Positions 41,143 through 41,866 of a stretch of 41,866 bases of DNA are shown here, piece after piece (within the stretch, counting starts at the first letter, position 1; each line of letters starts with the position of its first letter). The position numbers and the translations under genes are program-made. Location of the stretch: contig NZ_VMNW02000081.1 in assembly GCF_007713735.2 (NCBI RefSeq), positions 1-41,866 on the forward strand, in the 5' to 3' direction. Source of the stretch: Amycolatopsis acidicola. GTDB taxonomy: Bacteria > Actinomycetota > Actinomycetes > Mycobacteriales > Pseudonocardiaceae. The notes under the pieces were generated by a model. It had not been told where the DNA came from, searched no databases, and saw nothing but the letters and a program-made list of their open reading frames with translations.

Positions 41143-41820
41143 ATGAATCGGCGATGGATCGTGCTCTCGGCCGTGGTGGTCGTGGCGGTCGCGGGGCTCG
41201 TCGTGGCGGCCGACCGGGTGACCGCGGCGGTCATCGCGTCCAAGATGGGCGAGCGGCTGGGCTGCGGCGGGACGGCGGACGTGCACGGGTTTCCGGTGCT
41301 GACCCAGCTGGTGTCCGGGCGGCTGAGTGACGTCACCGCGGACTTCACCACGGCTGACGCGCGGGTGCACCTGGAGGCACAAGACATCCCGATCAGCGGC
41401 GACGGCGCTGTCGGTGGGGTGACGGTGACAGCGACGGTGCCGTGGGCGACGGTTTCGTCGCAGCTGAGCCAGAACGGCCTGCCCGCGACGGCGCACGCCG
41501 AGGGCGCCCGGATGGCCATCGACGTCGCCGGTGGCCTCGGCTCGGTGCTGGCCGCCGTGCGCGTGGACGGCACGGCCTTGCAGGTGGAGCCCGAGATCGT
41601 GCGGTTCCTCGGCCAGGAGATGTCCGCGACCGCGCTGCGCCGCACCCCCGTCGCCGGGCTGCTCGACGCCCGCACGGTGCCACTGCCCGCGATGCCCGCC
41701 GGCCTGCTCGCGACGGGTGCGGATGTCGGGGAGCAGGGGCTGACCATCCACGCCGCAGGCAAGGATGTGGCGATTTCCGGGAACTTCGCGGGTTTTGGCG
41801 CTGGGTGCGGTTCGGGCTGA
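41143..41820 (+). CDS. DUF2993 (LmeA-like) phospholipid-binding protein
   Basis: A 225-residue protein with an N-terminal signal anchor (about 5-23) followed by the DUF2993 domain: RVTAAVIASKMGERL, DVHGFPVLTQLVSGRLSDVT, and a C-terminal VAISGNFAGFG. Mycobacterial LmeA of this family binds phospholipids and helps mannan maturation in the envelope. Length is normal. ATG 41143 is preceded by a G-rich run. The last 46 bases of the window after its stop show no gene. Confidence 0.88.
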   Translation: MNRRWIVLSAVVVVAVAGLVVAADRVTAAVIASKMGERLGCGGTADVHGFPVLTQLVSGRLSDVTADFTTADARVHLEAQDIPISGDGAVGGVTVTATVPWATVSSQLSQNGLPATAHAEGARMAIDVAGGLGSVLAAVRVDGTALQVEPEIVRFLGQEMSATALRRTPVAGLLDARTVPLPAMPAGLLATGADVGEQGLTIHAAGKDVAISGNFAGFGAGCGSG

Positions 41821-41866
41821 GTGGGCTGGTGTTTGTGGTGCTGGGGGCGGGGGTTGCTGGCCGGGC

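Noticed and set aside
1..41866. tRNA, rRNA or riboswitch genes
   Set aside because: No stretch with a convincing tRNA cloverleaf, rRNA segment or known riboswitch core was noticed by eye; a covariance-model search could not be run.

Overview
The window looks like a chromosomal segment of a high-GC actinomycete, most likely a Pseudonocardiaceae member close to Amycolatopsis. The reasons are the very high GC content, the many GTG/TTG starts, the long basic tail on HU, a CofC-type F420 enzyme, an NdgR-type IclR regulator beside leuCD, and gene order. I place it by protein similarity recalled from family knowledge; no search was run. No rRNA, tRNA, CRISPR array, insertion sequence or prophage is visible.

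The left half (about 0.7-23 kb) carries a core block I recognise from mycobacteria (Rv2976c-Rv2989): ung, thiL, a DUF3515 gene, ddl, gpsA, cofC/fbiD, ppk, a mutT1-type Nudix/phosphatase fusion, hupB, leuD, leuC and ndgR. Two accessory insertions interrupt it. The first, between ung and thiL, holds a two-gene EACC1-caspase module (1479-3694), a gamma carbonic anhydrase, a secreted GH27 alpha-galactosidase and a GNAT acetyltransferase. The second, between ddl and gpsA, holds a divergent pdxR / flavin-binding pair with a recognisable PdxR operator, and a cysteine dioxygenase.

The middle (21.6-33.5 kb) is a mosaic of short transcription units: an LCP cell-wall ligase, a methyltransferase, a flavin-linked oxidase, RtcB RNA ligase, a quinone-oxidoreductase-like MDR enzyme with a divergent AraC regulator, an AlkB-like dioxygenase behind a perfect LexA-type box, an Rv1733c-like membrane protein, a crotonase, and a SufR-like regulator divergent from a GTP cyclohydrolase I.

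The right end (33.5-41.9 kb) has an NDH-2-like flavoprotein whose 3' end has been tandemly copied downstream. A PadR-controlled operon follows (MFS transporter, dihydroxyphthalate-decarboxylase-like protein, class II aldolase), then a cluster of one GAF and two GAF-ANTAR proteins, and a DUF2993 lipoprotein-like gene.

The most interesting items are: the EACC1-caspase module, whose caspase carries membrane segments, a PH-like domain and a cysteine-bearing outer domain; the nested PadR operator (ATGT-N8-ACGT-N8-ACAT) in front of a probable aromatic-acid operon; the 60-bp repeat array derived from the ndh 3' end; the LexA box at alkB; and a hairpin that covers the leuC ribosome-binding site. Four separate degenerate tandem-repeat arrays fill gene-free gaps.
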